Notes under the pieces: generated by a model | Databases searched by the model: none | Told to the model about the DNA's origin: nothing | Seen by the model: only the letters and a program-made list of their open reading frames with translations | Position numbers and translations under genes: made by a program | Assembly (NCBI RefSeq): GCF_014649535.1 | Contig: NZ_BMTF01000021.1 | Coordinates: 1 to 64,000, forward strand | DNA: 64,000 bases | Direction: 5' to 3' | Source of the DNA: Streptomyces gelaticus | Lineage (GTDB): Bacteria; Actinomycetota; Actinomycetes; Streptomycetales; Streptomycetaceae | Shown here: in pieces, positions 16,986-26,354 of the stretch | Position numbering within the stretch: position 1 is the stretch's first letter | Layout: every line of letters starts with the position of its first letter

Positions 16986-18398
16986 TCAGCCGGTGACCAC
17001 CGACACCTCTCCGATGCCCAGAGCCCGGACGGGCTCCTCGATCCGTGCCGCGTCGCCGACGAGGATCGTGACCAGCCGGTCCCCCGGGAAGGCGTTGACG
17101 ACCGCCGCGGTCGCCTCGACCGTGCCGGTCTCCGCGAGCCGGGCGTACAGCTGCGCCTGGTAGTCGTCGGGGAGGTGCTGCTCGACCTGGTCGGCGAGGG
17201 TGCCCGCGACGGAGGCCGCCGTCTCGAACTTCAGCGGTGCGACACCCACGAGGTTCTGGACCGCTGTCTCACGCTCCTCGTCGGTCAGCCCCTCGGCCGC
17301 CAGCGTCCGCAGAACCGTCCACAGGTCCTTGAGCGCGGGCTCGGTGGACTCCGTGTCGACCGAGCCGCTGATGGCCAGCATCGCGGCGCCGGTCGCGCCG
17401 GAGGCGGAGTCCGGGGCCGACGACCGCAGCACCTGGGCGAAGGCCCGCACGCCGTAGGTGTAGCCCTTCTCCTCGCGCAGCACCCGGTCGAGACGGGAGG
17501 TAAGCGTGCCGCCCAGGCAGTACGTGCCGAGCACCTGGGCCGGCCACACGCTGTCGTGGCGGTCGGCACCGATCCGGCCGATCAGCAGCTGCGTCTGCAC
17601 CGCTCCCGGACGGTCGACGATCACCACACGGCCGGTGTCGTCAGCCGTGATGGGCGGCGCGGGACGGCGCTCGACGGCCTCTCCGGACCAGTCGCCGAGG
17701 GTGTCGGCGAGCAGCGCGTCCAGGTCGATCCCGGTGAGGTCACCGACGACCACGGCGGTCGCCGCGGACGGCCGGACGTGGGCGTCGAAGAAGGCGCGCA
17801 CGGCCGCGGCGTCGATCCGCTCCACCGTCTCCTCGGTGCCCTGGCGCGGACGCGACATCCGCGATGCGGCCGGGAAGAGCTCCTTTGAGAGCTGCTTGGC
17901 CGCGCGGCGCGCCGGGTTGGCCTGCTCGTGCGGGATCTCGTCGAGCCGGTTGCGCACCAGCCGCTCGATCTCGCTGTCGGCGAAGGCGGGCGCCCGCAGC
18001 GCCTCGGCGACCAGCGCGAGCGCCTTGGCCAGCCGGGAGGCCGGGACCTCCAGGGAGACCCGGACGCCGGGGTGGTCGGCGTGCGCGTCGAGGGTGGCGC
18101 CGCAGCGCTCCAGCTCGGCGGCGAACTCCTCCGCGGTGTGCTTGTCGGTGCCCTCGGACAGCGCCCGCGACATGATCGTGGCCACGCCGTCGAGGCCCTC
18201 GGGCTCGGCGTCCAGCGGGGCGTCGAGGAAGATCTCGACCGCCACGACCTGCTGGCCGGGGCGGTGGCAGCGCAGCACCGTGAGGCCGTTGGGCAGGGCG
18301 CCGCGCTCCGGCGCGGGGAAGGCCCAGGGCCGGGCGACGCCGGGGGCCGGCTGCGGGTGGTACTGCATCGAAACTCCAGTCGCGGCAGCGTCGGTCAC
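16986..18398 (-). CDS. M16-family peptidase, non-catalytic subunit
   Basis: 470 residues, with two M16 homology halves. Where active members have HxxEH this one reads DGVATIMSRALSEG, so the zinc site is gone. The second half keeps an Arg/Tyr-type region (GTYCLGGTLTSRLDRVLREEKGYTYG) used for substrate binding. It overlaps the upstream active subunit by four bases (ATGA), and pairs of this kind form heterodimers like mitochondrial processing peptidase. The protein has no signal peptide, so peptide degradation or processing is probably in the cytosol. MQYHPQPAPG, ten residues in, is an alternative start. Confidence 0.9.
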   Translation of the reverse strand: MTDAAATGVSMQYHPQPAPGVARPWAFPAPERGALPNGLTVLRCHRPGQQVVAVEIFLDAPLDAEPEGLDGVATIMSRALSEGTDKHTAEEFAAELERCGATLDAHADHPGVRVSLEVPASRLAKALALVAEALRAPAFADSEIERLVRNRLDEIPHEQANPARRAAKQLSKELFPAASRMSRPRQGTEETVERIDAAAVRAFFDAHVRPSAATAVVVGDLTGIDLDALLADTLGDWSGEAVERRPAPPITADDTGRVVIVDRPGAVQTQLLIGRIGADRHDSVWPAQVLGTYCLGGTLTSRLDRVLREEKGYTYGVRAFAQVLRSSAPDSASGATGAAMLAISGSVDTESTEPALKDLWTVLRTLAAEGLTDEERETAVQNLVGVAPLKFETAASVAGTLADQVEQHLPDDYQAQLYARLAETGTVEATAAVVNAFPGDRLVTILVGDAARIEEPVRALGIGEVSVVTG

Positions 18399-19777
18399 TT
18401 GCCCGCTCCTTCGTGCGCGTCGGTGTCGTCGGCATCGGTCCCGTCGGTGTCCGCGGCGTCCGCGGGCTCGGCCGATTCGACCGGCTCGTAGACCAGCACC
18501 GCCCGGTTGTCGGGCCGCAGCTGGGCCTTGGCAACCGCCTGGACCTCCTCCGCGGTGACATCGAGCACCCGCTGCACAGCGGTCAGGGCGAGCTGCGGGT
18601 CACCGAACAGCACGGCGAACCGGCACAGTTCGTCGGCGCGCCCGGCCACCGTACCGAGCCGGTCCAGCCACTCGCGCTCCAACTGGGCCTGGGCGCGCTC
18701 CATTTCCTCGGGCGTGGGCCCCTCGGCGGCGAACCGGGCGAGCTCCTCGTCGACCGCGGCCTCGATCTGCGGCACCTCGACGCCTCCGGACGTCTTGACG
18801 TCCAGCCAGCCGAGCGAGGGCGCGCCGGCCAGCCGCAGCAGCCCGAACCCGGCCGCCACGGCCGTACGGTCACGGCGGACCAGGCGGTTGTGCAGCCGCG
18901 ACGACTCGCCGCCGCCGAGCACGGTCAGCGCGAGGTCGGCCGCGTCGCACTCGCGGGTGCCGTCGTACGGCAGCCGGTACGCGGCCATCAGCGCCCGCGC
19001 CGGAACCTCCTCGTGCACCTCCTCGCGCAGCTGCTCGCCGATGATCTCGGGGAGCGAGCCGTCGCGCGGCGGCTGCTTGCCGTCGTGGGAGGGGATGGAG
19101 CCGAAGTACTTCTCGATCCAGGCGAGCGTCTGCTCGGGGTCGATGTCGCCCACGACGGAGAGCACCGCGTTGTTGGGCGCGTAGTACGTACGGAAGAAGG
19201 TGCGGGCGTCTTCCAGGGTCGCGGCGTCCAAGTCGGCCATCGAGCCGATCGGGGTGTGGTGGTACGGGTGGCCCTCAGGGTAGGCCAGTGCCGTCAGCTT
19301 CTCGAACGCCGTGCCGTAGGGGACGTTGTCGTAGCGCTGGCGGCGCTCGTTCTTGACGACGTCGCGCTGGTTCTCCATCGACTCCTCGTCGAGCGCGACG
19401 AGCAGCGACCCCATGCGGTCGGCCTCCAGCCACAGGGCCAGCTCCAGCTGGTGCGTCGGCATGGTCTCGAAGTAGTTGGTGCGCTCGAAGCTGGTGGTTC
19501 CGTTGAGCGAACCTCCGGCTCCCTGCACCAGCTCGAAGTGGCCGTTCCCCTTGACCTGGCCGGACCCCTGGAACATCAGGTGCTCGAAGAGGTGAGCCAG
19601 TCCGGTGCGCCCCTCGACCTCGTGGCGCGAACCGACGTCGTACCAGAGGCAGACCGCGGCGACCGGGGTCAGATGGTCCTCGGAGAGCACCACGCGCAGG
19701 CCGTTGGCCAGGCGGTGCTCGGTCGCTGTCAAGCCGCCGGAGCCGGCCTGAGCGGTGGCCGTGTGACCCATGGGCAT
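18395..19777 (-). CDS. M16-family zinc metallopeptidase, catalytic subunit
   Basis: 460 residues. The inverted zinc motif HLFEH is at about residues 63-67 (TGLAHLFEHLMFQGSG), with the distal Glu in the expected region about 75 residues later. Its stop overlaps the start of the inactive partner by four bases, so the two are made together. ATG 19777 has GAAGGGA five bases upstream. The C-terminal tail is acidic (ESAEPADAADTDGTDADD). It is divergent from parC. Substrates are unknown. Confidence 0.93.
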   Translation of the reverse strand: MPMGHTATAQAGSGGLTATEHRLANGLRVVLSEDHLTPVAAVCLWYDVGSRHEVEGRTGLAHLFEHLMFQGSGQVKGNGHFELVQGAGGSLNGTTSFERTNYFETMPTHQLELALWLEADRMGSLLVALDEESMENQRDVVKNERRQRYDNVPYGTAFEKLTALAYPEGHPYHHTPIGSMADLDAATLEDARTFFRTYYAPNNAVLSVVGDIDPEQTLAWIEKYFGSIPSHDGKQPPRDGSLPEIIGEQLREEVHEEVPARALMAAYRLPYDGTRECDAADLALTVLGGGESSRLHNRLVRRDRTAVAAGFGLLRLAGAPSLGWLDVKTSGGVEVPQIEAAVDEELARFAAEGPTPEEMERAQAQLEREWLDRLGTVAGRADELCRFAVLFGDPQLALTAVQRVLDVTAEEVQAVAKAQLRPDNRAVLVYEPVESAEPADAADTDGTDADDTDAHEGAGK

Positions 19778-20046
19778 GTACGTCCCTTCGATCGCGATAC
19801 TGGATTTCCTGCGAGACCTGCCACCTTAAGCAAGCGCACGGACACCTGGCGAAGTTCCCGTACCGCGGAAGTTCGCGTGAAAGAGGGGCGCATCCGCCGC
19901 ACGACGGGCGGAAAAGCGCCCCGGCGAGGGCCGGGAACACCCCTTGGGACGGGTCGAGGTCGGCGATGTCAGTGCGGCGGTCCACAATGGTCCGCGTCAG
20001 AACCTGAGGTTGCCCGAACAGAATCCGTGAAGGAGTCGCAGCCGCG

Positions 20047-22497
20047 ATGGCCCGCCGCAGCACGAAGACCCCGCCGCCGGACGACTTCGAGGAGAAGATC
20101 CTCGACATCGACGTCGTCGACGAAATGCAGGGCTCCTTCCTCGAGTACGCATACTCGGTGATCTACTCGCGGGCCCTGCCCGACGCCCGTGACGGCATGA
20201 AGCCGGTGCACCGCCGCATCGTGTACCAGATGAACGAGATGGGCCTGCGCCCCGACCGCGGCTTCGTGAAGTGCGCCCGCGTCGTCGGCGAGGTCATGGG
20301 CAAGTTGCACCCGCACGGGGACGCGTCGATCTACGACGCGCTGGTCCGTCTGGCGCAGCCGTTCTCGATGCGGCTCCCCCTGGTCGACGGCCACGGCAAC
20401 TTCGGCTCGCTCGGAAACGACGACCCGCCGGCCGCCATGCGGTACACCGAGTGCCGGATGGCCGACGCGACGTCACTGATGACGGAGTCGATCGACGAGG
20501 ACACCGTCACTTTCCAGTCGAATTACGACGGCCAGGAGATGGAACCGTCCGTTCTCCCCGCCGCGTACCCGAACCTCCTGGTCAACGGCTCGTCCGGGAT
20601 CGCGGTCGGCATGGCGACCAACATGCCGCCGCACAATCTGGGCGAGGTCGTCGCCGCGGCCCGCCACCTGATCAAGCACCCGGGCGCGGACCTGGAGACC
20701 CTGATGCGCTTCGTGCCGGGTCCCGATCTGCCCACCGGCGGCCGGATCGTGGGCCTGGGCGGCATCAAGGACGCGTACGCCCGCGGCCGCGGCACGTTCA
20801 AGATCCGCGCGACCGTATCGGTGGAGAATGTGACGGCCCGCCGCAAGGGACTGGTCGTCACCGAACTGCCCTTCGCCGTCGGACCGGAGAAGGTGATCTC
20901 CAAGATCAAGGACCTGGTCTCGGCGAAGAAGCTCCAGGGCATCGCGGACGTGAAGGACCTGACCGACCGCGAACACGGCCTGCGTCTGGTCATCGAGGTG
21001 AAGAACGGCTTCGTGCCGGAAGCCGTCCTGGAGCAGCTCTACAGGCTGACGCCGATGGAGGAGTCCTTCGGCATCAACAATGTGGCTCTGGTCGACGGGC
21101 AGCCGCTCACGCTGGGCCTCAAGGAGCTCCTGGAGGTCTACCTCGACCACCGCTTCGAGGTGGTGCGCCGGCGCAGCGAGTTCCGCCGGGGCAAGCGCCG
21201 CGACCGGCTGCACCTGGTCGAGGGCCTGCTCGTCGCGCTGATCGACATCGATGAGGTCATCCGGATCATCCGGTCCAGTGACAATTCGTCGCAGGCGAAG
21301 GAGCGGCTCGTCGAGCACTTCTCGCTGAGCGAGATCCAGACGCAGTACATCCTGGACACCCCGCTGCGCCGGCTGACCCGCTTCGACCGGATCGAGCTGG
21401 AGAGCGAGCAGGACCGGCTCAACGCCGAGATCGACGAGCTGACCAAGATCCTGGAATCGGACGCCGAGCTGCGCAAGCTCGTCTCCTCCGAACTCGCGGC
21501 GGTCGCCAAGAAGTTCGGCACCGACCGGCGTACGGTGCTGCTGGAGTCGGCCGGTTCGCAGGTGGCCTCGGTGCCGCTGGAGGTCGCGGACGACCCGTGC
21601 CGGGTGCTGCTGTCCTCGACCGGTCTGCTGGCCCGTACCGCCAATGACGAGCCGATCGTCCTCGCGGAGGACGCCAAGCGTTCCAAGCACGATGTGATCG
21701 TGTCGGCCGTGCCGGCGACGGCCCGCGGCGACGTGGGCGTCGTGACGTCGGCGGGGCGGCTGCTGCGGCTCTCGGTGATCGATCTGCCCCAGCTGCCGGA
21801 CACCCACGCGGCGCCCAATCTGTCGGGCGGGGCGATGGTCGCCGAGTTCCTCACGCTGGAGAGCGACGAGTCCGTCGTCTGCCTCACCACGCTCGACGAG
21901 GCCTCCCCCGGCCTGGCGATCGGCACCCTTCAGGGGGTCGTCAAGCGCGTGGTGCCGGACTACCCGGCCAACAAGGACGAGCTGGAGGTCATCACCCTCA
22001 AGGACGGTGACCGGATCGTCGGCGCCGCCGAGCTGCGGACCGGCGAGGAGGATCTGGTCTTCATCACCTCCGACGCCCAGCTGCTGCGCTACCCGGCGGC
22101 CCAGGTGCGGCCGCAGGGCCGGCCCGCCGGTGGCATGGCGGGGATCAAGCTCACGGCGGACGCCGAGGTGATCTCGTTCACCACGGTGGACCCGGCGGCG
22201 GACGCGGTGGTGTTCACGGTCGCGGGCTCGCACGGCACGCTCGACGACTCGGTGATGACGTGCAAGCTCACCCCGTTCGACCAGTACCCGCGCAAGGGCC
22301 GGGCCACCGGTGGGGTGCGTTGCCAGCGGTTCCTCAAGGGCGAGGACGTCCTGGTGTTCGGCTGGGCGGGTGCGACGCCCGCCCGCGCCGCGCAGCAGAA
22401 CGGCACGCCGAGTGAGCTGCCCGAGCCGGACCCGCGGCGCGACGGCTCGGGGACGCCCCTGGCCAAACCGGTCGCGGTGGTCGCCGGCCCGGTGTAG
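20047..22497 (+). CDS. parC: DNA topoisomerase IV subunit A
   Basis: 816 residues. This is the DNA-cutting subunit of the type II topoisomerase that unlinks sister chromosomes. The winged-helix/tower region starts at about 40. The quinolone-region motif HPHGDASIYDAL is near 90, and the catalytic Tyr is residue 133 in AAMRYTECRM. The C-terminal beta-pinwheel blades are recognisable (TSAGRLLRL, TLQGVVKRV, VTCKL-type). It is separate from its partner parE (33438-35558), an arrangement I recall for streptomycetes, where gyrA/gyrB lie near dnaA. GAAGGAG stands 11 bases before ATG. Confidence 0.95.
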   Translation: MARRSTKTPPPDDFEEKILDIDVVDEMQGSFLEYAYSVIYSRALPDARDGMKPVHRRIVYQMNEMGLRPDRGFVKCARVVGEVMGKLHPHGDASIYDALVRLAQPFSMRLPLVDGHGNFGSLGNDDPPAAMRYTECRMADATSLMTESIDEDTVTFQSNYDGQEMEPSVLPAAYPNLLVNGSSGIAVGMATNMPPHNLGEVVAAARHLIKHPGADLETLMRFVPGPDLPTGGRIVGLGGIKDAYARGRGTFKIRATVSVENVTARRKGLVVTELPFAVGPEKVISKIKDLVSAKKLQGIADVKDLTDREHGLRLVIEVKNGFVPEAVLEQLYRLTPMEESFGINNVALVDGQPLTLGLKELLEVYLDHRFEVVRRRSEFRRGKRRDRLHLVEGLLVALIDIDEVIRIIRSSDNSSQAKERLVEHFSLSEIQTQYILDTPLRRLTRFDRIELESEQDRLNAEIDELTKILESDAELRKLVSSELAAVAKKFGTDRRTVLLESAGSQVASVPLEVADDPCRVLLSSTGLLARTANDEPIVLAEDAKRSKHDVIVSAVPATARGDVGVVTSAGRLLRLSVIDLPQLPDTHAAPNLSGGAMVAEFLTLESDESVVCLTTLDEASPGLAIGTLQGVVKRVVPDYPANKDELEVITLKDGDRIVGAAELRTGEEDLVFITSDAQLLRYPAAQVRPQGRPAGGMAGIKLTADAEVISFTTVDPAADAVVFTVAGSHGTLDDSVMTCKLTPFDQYPRKGRATGGVRCQRFLKGEDVLVFGWAGATPARAAQQNGTPSELPEPDPRRDGSGTPLAKPVAVVAGPV

Positions 22498-22527
22498 CGG
22501 GCCGACCGGTCGGCGCGTGGCGCAGCG

Positions 22528-23643
22528 CTACGCGTCGTCGCCGGGCCGTTGTACGTACCGCAGGACGCCCCACATGCTTCGCTCGTGTGCGGCGTCCTGT
22601 GGCGTGTCCGGGCCCGGCGCGGTGCTCTCGCGGCAGTCGGCCAGCTCCTTGTGCAGGACCTGCGGGGCGATGCCCGAGCCGATCAGCACCAGCTGGGTCC
22701 GGCGCGCTTCGCCGCGCTTCCAGGGCTGCGGATCGAACCGCAGGAACCTGCCGACCGCGTGCAGGGCGTACTTGTTGGCCCGGTCGCCCGTGCCGAAGTC
22801 GACGAACCCCTTGATCCGGTAGAGGCCCTGCGGCCGGGAGTCGAGGAACTCCATCAGACGGCGGGGGTTCATGGGGACGTCCGCGGTGAAGGACACGCTG
22901 TCGTACGCGGCGTGGAGGTGGTGGGCGTGCCCGGCGTCGCCCTCTTCCTCTTCCCGCTCCGCCAGGAGCAGGTCCTCGAAGGTGAGCTGACGGGCCTTCT
23001 CCTCGCTGTCCGGCCGCAGTGCCGGGTCGAAGAGCAGCTCGGGGTCGACGCGTCCGTACGTGGCACCGATGACGGCCGGCGCGCCGCCGACGGATGCGCC
23101 CGCCGCGGCGACGGCGTCCCGGATGCGGGTCTGCTCCTCGCTCCCGACCCGGTCGGTCTTGTTCAGCACGACGAGGTCGGCGACGGCGAGATGGCGGTCG
23201 ATCTCCGGATGCCGCTCCCGGGTTGCGTCGAACTCGGCGGCATCGACGACCTCCACCAGTCCCCCGTACACGATGTGCGGATTGTCGCTGGCCAGGAGCA
23301 TGCGGACGAGTTCCTGCGGTTCGGCCAGTCCGCTGGCCTCGATGACGATCACGTCGAGGCGGGCGGCGGGCCCGGTGAGCGTCTCCAGGAAGGTGTCGAG
23401 TTCGCTCGCGTCGACCGCGCAGCACAGGCAGCCGTTGCCCAGCGAGACCGTGGACCCGACCTGTCCCGAGACCGTCATGGCGTCGATCTCGATGGCACCG
23501 AAGTCGTTGACGATCACGCCGATCCGGTTTCCGGCACGGTTGCGCAGGAGGTGGTTGAGCAGTGTCGTCTTGCCCGATCCCAGGAACCCCGCAAGGACGA
23601 TGACCGGGATCTGCTGCTTGCGGGGCGGCGACGACGGATTCAA
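22528..23643 (-). CDS. CobW/COG0523-family GTPase, likely metallochaperone
   Basis: 371 residues. G1 motif GFLGSGKTTLLNHLL at about 18-32; the metal-binding CxCC in GNGCLCCAV near 72; the Glu-bearing VIEASGLAEPQELVR near 105; the G4 motif VLNKTD near 160; and a C-terminal CobW_C domain (VSFTADVPMNPRRLMEFL onward). Members deliver zinc, cobalt or other metals to target enzymes with GTP hydrolysis. No zinc-uptake neighbour is present, so the metal is not indicated. It lies 21 bases upstream of the minus-strand citrate synthase gene and is convergent with parC. Confidence 0.92.
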   Translation of the reverse strand: MNPSSPPRKQQIPVIVLAGFLGSGKTTLLNHLLRNRAGNRIGVIVNDFGAIEIDAMTVSGQVGSTVSLGNGCLCCAVDASELDTFLETLTGPAARLDVIVIEASGLAEPQELVRMLLASDNPHIVYGGLVEVVDAAEFDATRERHPEIDRHLAVADLVVLNKTDRVGSEEQTRIRDAVAAAGASVGGAPAVIGATYGRVDPELLFDPALRPDSEEKARQLTFEDLLLAEREEEEGDAGHAHHLHAAYDSVSFTADVPMNPRRLMEFLDSRPQGLYRIKGFVDFGTGDRANKYALHAVGRFLRFDPQPWKRGEARRTQLVLIGSGIAPQVLHKELADCRESTAPGPDTPQDAAHERSMWGVLRYVQRPGDDA

Positions 23644-23664
23644 CGGAGACCTCTCTCGGGGACC

Positions 23665-24825
23665 TCAGGGCATGGGGACCGGCTGCGGCGGGGGCGTACC
23701 GACGTAGCGTGCCGCCGGGCGGATGATCTTCGAGTCCTCCGCCTGCTCCAGGATATTGGCGCTCCAGCCGACCACTCTCGCCGCGCAGAACGTCGGCGTG
23801 AACATCTCGCGCGGCAGCCCGCACAGCTCCATGACGACTCCGGCGTAGAACTCCACATTGGTGTGCAGCTCCCGGCCCGGCTTGAGTTCGGCGAGGATCG
23901 CCTCGACCTGGCGCTCGACCTCGACGGCGAAGTCGACGAGCGGGCCGCCGAAGCCCTGTGCGATGTCCCGCAGCATCCGTGAGCGGGGGTCCTCGGTGCG
24001 GTAGACGGGGTGCCCGAATCCCATGATCCGCCCGCCCGCGAGCACTCGTTCGCGGATCCAGCCGTCGATGCGGTCGGGGGTACCGATGGCGTCCAGGGTG
24101 TCGAGTGCCCGGCTGGGCGCTCCGCCGTGCAGCGGTCCGGAGAGCGCGCCGATGGCCGCCACCAGGCAGGCCGCCACGTCGGCGCCGGTGGAGGCGACGA
24201 CACGGCCGGTGAACGTCGAGGCGTTGAAACCGTGGTCGATGGTGGAGATCAGGTACTGCTCCACGGCCCTGACGCGTGCGGCGTCCGGCACCGAACCGGT
24301 GAGCATGTAGAGGTAGTTGGCCGCATGGGGCAGGTCCTCGCGCGGCTCGACCGGTTCGAGGCCCCGGCCGAGCCGGTGCAGGGCGGTGAGCACGGTCGGG
24401 ACGGCGGCGCAGGCGGCCAGCGCGTCGGCACGGCGCCGGTCGGCGTCGATGTCGTACACCGGCCGGAAGCCGGCCGAGGCGCCGAGGAGCGAGAGGGCGG
24501 TACGCAGGCCGGCCAGGGGGCCGGAGACGGCTCCCGCCCGCGCTATGGCGGGCAGCGCCTCGCGCACCTCGGCGGGCACTCGGCGCAGAGCGGCGGTACG
24601 GGCGGCGAATTCGGCGCCGGCCGCGGCGTCGGGCAGCGTGCCCTCGGACATCAGGTACCAGACGTCCTCGAAGCTGCGGGTCCGCGCCAGCTCGATCGCC
24701 GAGTACTGCCGGTAGTGGTAGAAGCCCTCGCGTCCTCGGACGTCGCCGAGGGCCGTGTCGGTGACGACGACACCTGCGAGGCCTCGGGGTACGTCGAGCG
24801 GGCTTCCGCTGTTCATGGTCGGCAT
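23665..24825 (-). CDS. Citrate synthase-family protein
   Basis: 386 residues from ATG 24825, chosen for GGAGG five bases upstream; MNSGSP nine bases later is the alternative. It condenses an acyl-CoA with oxaloacetate (citrate or methylcitrate synthase). The active-site His residues are present in LSGPLHGGAPS and GFGHPVYRTEDPR. The usual catalytic Asp of NVDFYSG is replaced by Glu in TNVEFYAG (near residue 335). The downstream gene is the CobW GTPase, 21 bases away. It is divergent from a second citrate synthase-like gene, with palindromic sites between. Confidence 0.93.
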   Translation of the reverse strand: MPTMNSGSPLDVPRGLAGVVVTDTALGDVRGREGFYHYRQYSAIELARTRSFEDVWYLMSEGTLPDAAAGAEFAARTAALRRVPAEVREALPAIARAGAVSGPLAGLRTALSLLGASAGFRPVYDIDADRRRADALAACAAVPTVLTALHRLGRGLEPVEPREDLPHAANYLYMLTGSVPDAARVRAVEQYLISTIDHGFNASTFTGRVVASTGADVAACLVAAIGALSGPLHGGAPSRALDTLDAIGTPDRIDGWIRERVLAGGRIMGFGHPVYRTEDPRSRMLRDIAQGFGGPLVDFAVEVERQVEAILAELKPGRELHTNVEFYAGVVMELCGLPREMFTPTFCAARVVGWSANILEQAEDSKIIRPAARYVGTPPPQPVPMP

Positions 24826-24856
24826 CTCTTCCTCCGTGAGCGTCCCGGCGGGTCTC

Positions 24857-24921
24857 ATCAATATTGATTTCGACCCTCTATGATTGACTCGAATCCTGTC
24901 AACATTGATTGAAATCAATAT
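24857..24921. promoter_or_regulatory. AT-rich palindromes between two divergent citrate synthase genes
   Basis: A perfect 12-base palindrome ATCAATATTGAT (24857-24868) is followed by TTTC. The extended word ATATTGATTTC (24861-24871) returns inverted as GAAATCAATAT (24911-24921), part of a second imperfect palindrome TGATT-GA-AATCA. A third related word, ACATTGATT, lies at 24902-24910. The right site overlaps the ATG at 24920. Such AT-rich repeats stand out strongly in this GC-rich genome and imply a dedicated binding protein controlling both genes. Confidence 0.7.
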
Positions 24922-26233
24922 GGATACGGTTGGCGGCATGAAGGATCAAGCAGCGCCCGGCGACGGTCCGGAAGCGACGACTCCGCAGCGGCTCAGCACC
25001 CGGGAGGCGGCCGAGCGTCTCGGGGTGAAGCCCGAGACGCTGTACGCGTACGTCAGCCGGGGCCAGCTGAGCAGCAGGCGCGCTCCGGGCGGACGCGGGA
25101 GCACGTTCGACGCCGCGGAGATCGACGCGCTGGCCCGGCGCACGGGCCGCAGGGCCCCCTCGCCCGCCACCGGTGATCCGGTCTTCCGTACCGACATCAC
25201 GCTGATCGAGAGCGACCGCTACTACTTCCGTGGTGTCGATGCGACCGAGCTGGCCCGGCAGTACACCTACGAGGAGGTCGCCGAGTGGCTCTGGACCGGC
25301 GAGCTGCGGCCCGGCATCCGCTTCACGGCACCCGTCGAGGCACTGGCCGCGGCGCACCGGGCGGTCGACGCGCTGCCCGCGCACAGCGGCTCGACGGACC
25401 GGCTGCGCGTGGCGGTGGTCGCCGCGGCGACCACGGATCCGCTCCGTTTCGACCTCTCGCGCGAGGCTGTGCTCGCCGCTGCGCGGAGCCTCGTTCCGAC
25501 CCTGGTCGGTGCACTGCCCGTGGCGGCGGGCGCACCGCCGGCGGCCGGGGGACCGCCGGAAGCGAACGGCGCCCGACTGGCCCGGCAGTTGTGGCCGAAG
25601 CTCACCGCCCGGCCGGTCGACGAGCCCTCGGTGGCCGCGCTGGACGCCGCACTCGCCCTGCTGATCGACCACGACCTCGCGGCATCGACACTGGCTGCCC
25701 GGGTCGCCGCGTCCGCCCACGCCCATCCGTACGCGGTGGTCTCCGCGGGACTCGGCGTCCTGGAGGGTCCCCTGCACGGGGCTGCGAGCGGGCTGGCGCA
25801 CCGGATGCTGGCCGAGGTCCTGGAGCGGGGCTCCGCGGCTCCGGTGGTCGCGGACCATCTCCGCACCGGACGCCGGGTGCCCGGACTCGGCCACCGTCTG
25901 TACAGCTCCGAGGATCCGCGGGCGCGGGCGCTGTTCGCCCTGCTCGACCGGATGCCGCACGCGGCCGCAGCGCTCGCCGCGGCGCGCGACGTGGTCGCGA
26001 CGACGGCCCGGCACGCTCCGCTGCACGCCAATGTCGACCTGGCGCTCGCTGTGCTCTCGGTCTCCTGCGGCATGCCCGCGGAGGCCGGTGAGACGGTGTT
26101 CGCCGTGTCCCGCACGGCCGGCTGGATCGCCCATGCCCTTGAGGAGTACGGGGAGCGGCCCCTGCGGATGCGGCCCAGCGGCCAGTACGGCGGTCCTCGT
26201 CCGCCTCAGCCGCTGCCCATCGCCACGAAGTGA
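24920..26233 (+). CDS. Citrate synthase-like protein with N-terminal helix-turn-helix domain
   Basis: 437 residues from ATG 24920; ATG 24938 (MKDQAAPGDG) is an alternative and neither has a good ribosome site, so the transcript may be leaderless. Residues about 22-75 form an excisionase/MerR-like HTH (LSTREAAERLGVKPETLYAYVSRGQL). The citrate synthase fold follows, with His in LEGPLHGAASGL and PGLGHRLYSSEDPR and the Asp-bearing motif HANVDLALAVL. The core is shorter and more diverged than its divergent neighbour, with a low-complexity Ala/Pro/Gly insert near 205. The fused DNA-binding domain suggests it binds the palindromes at its own start; this is inference. A catalytic role remains possible. 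Confidence 0.88.
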   Translation: MDTVGGMKDQAAPGDGPEATTPQRLSTREAAERLGVKPETLYAYVSRGQLSSRRAPGGRGSTFDAAEIDALARRTGRRAPSPATGDPVFRTDITLIESDRYYFRGVDATELARQYTYEEVAEWLWTGELRPGIRFTAPVEALAAAHRAVDALPAHSGSTDRLRVAVVAAATTDPLRFDLSREAVLAAARSLVPTLVGALPVAAGAPPAAGGPPEANGARLARQLWPKLTARPVDEPSVAALDAALALLIDHDLAASTLAARVAASAHAHPYAVVSAGLGVLEGPLHGAASGLAHRMLAEVLERGSAAPVVADHLRTGRRVPGLGHRLYSSEDPRARALFALLDRMPHAAAALAAARDVVATTARHAPLHANVDLALAVLSVSCGMPAEAGETVFAVSRTAGWIAHALEEYGERPLRMRPSGQYGGPRPPQPLPIATK

Positions 26234-26308
26234 ACCGTCGTACCGCACGGTCGGGGCCGGGCACCGCCCGCCTTGACCGGCCGGACCCGCCCCAGCACCG
26301 GCTGAGCG

Positions 26309-26340
26309 AGGGGCATTTCGGAAAGCACCGGAATGCCCCT
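26309..26340 (+). terminator. Hairpin after the HTH-citrate synthase gene
   Basis: Stem aggggcatttcgg / ccggaatgcccct with one mismatch and a six-base loop, 75 bases after the stop and before the broken two-component genes. Confidence 0.65.
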
Positions 26341-26354
26341 TACCGTTCATACGA

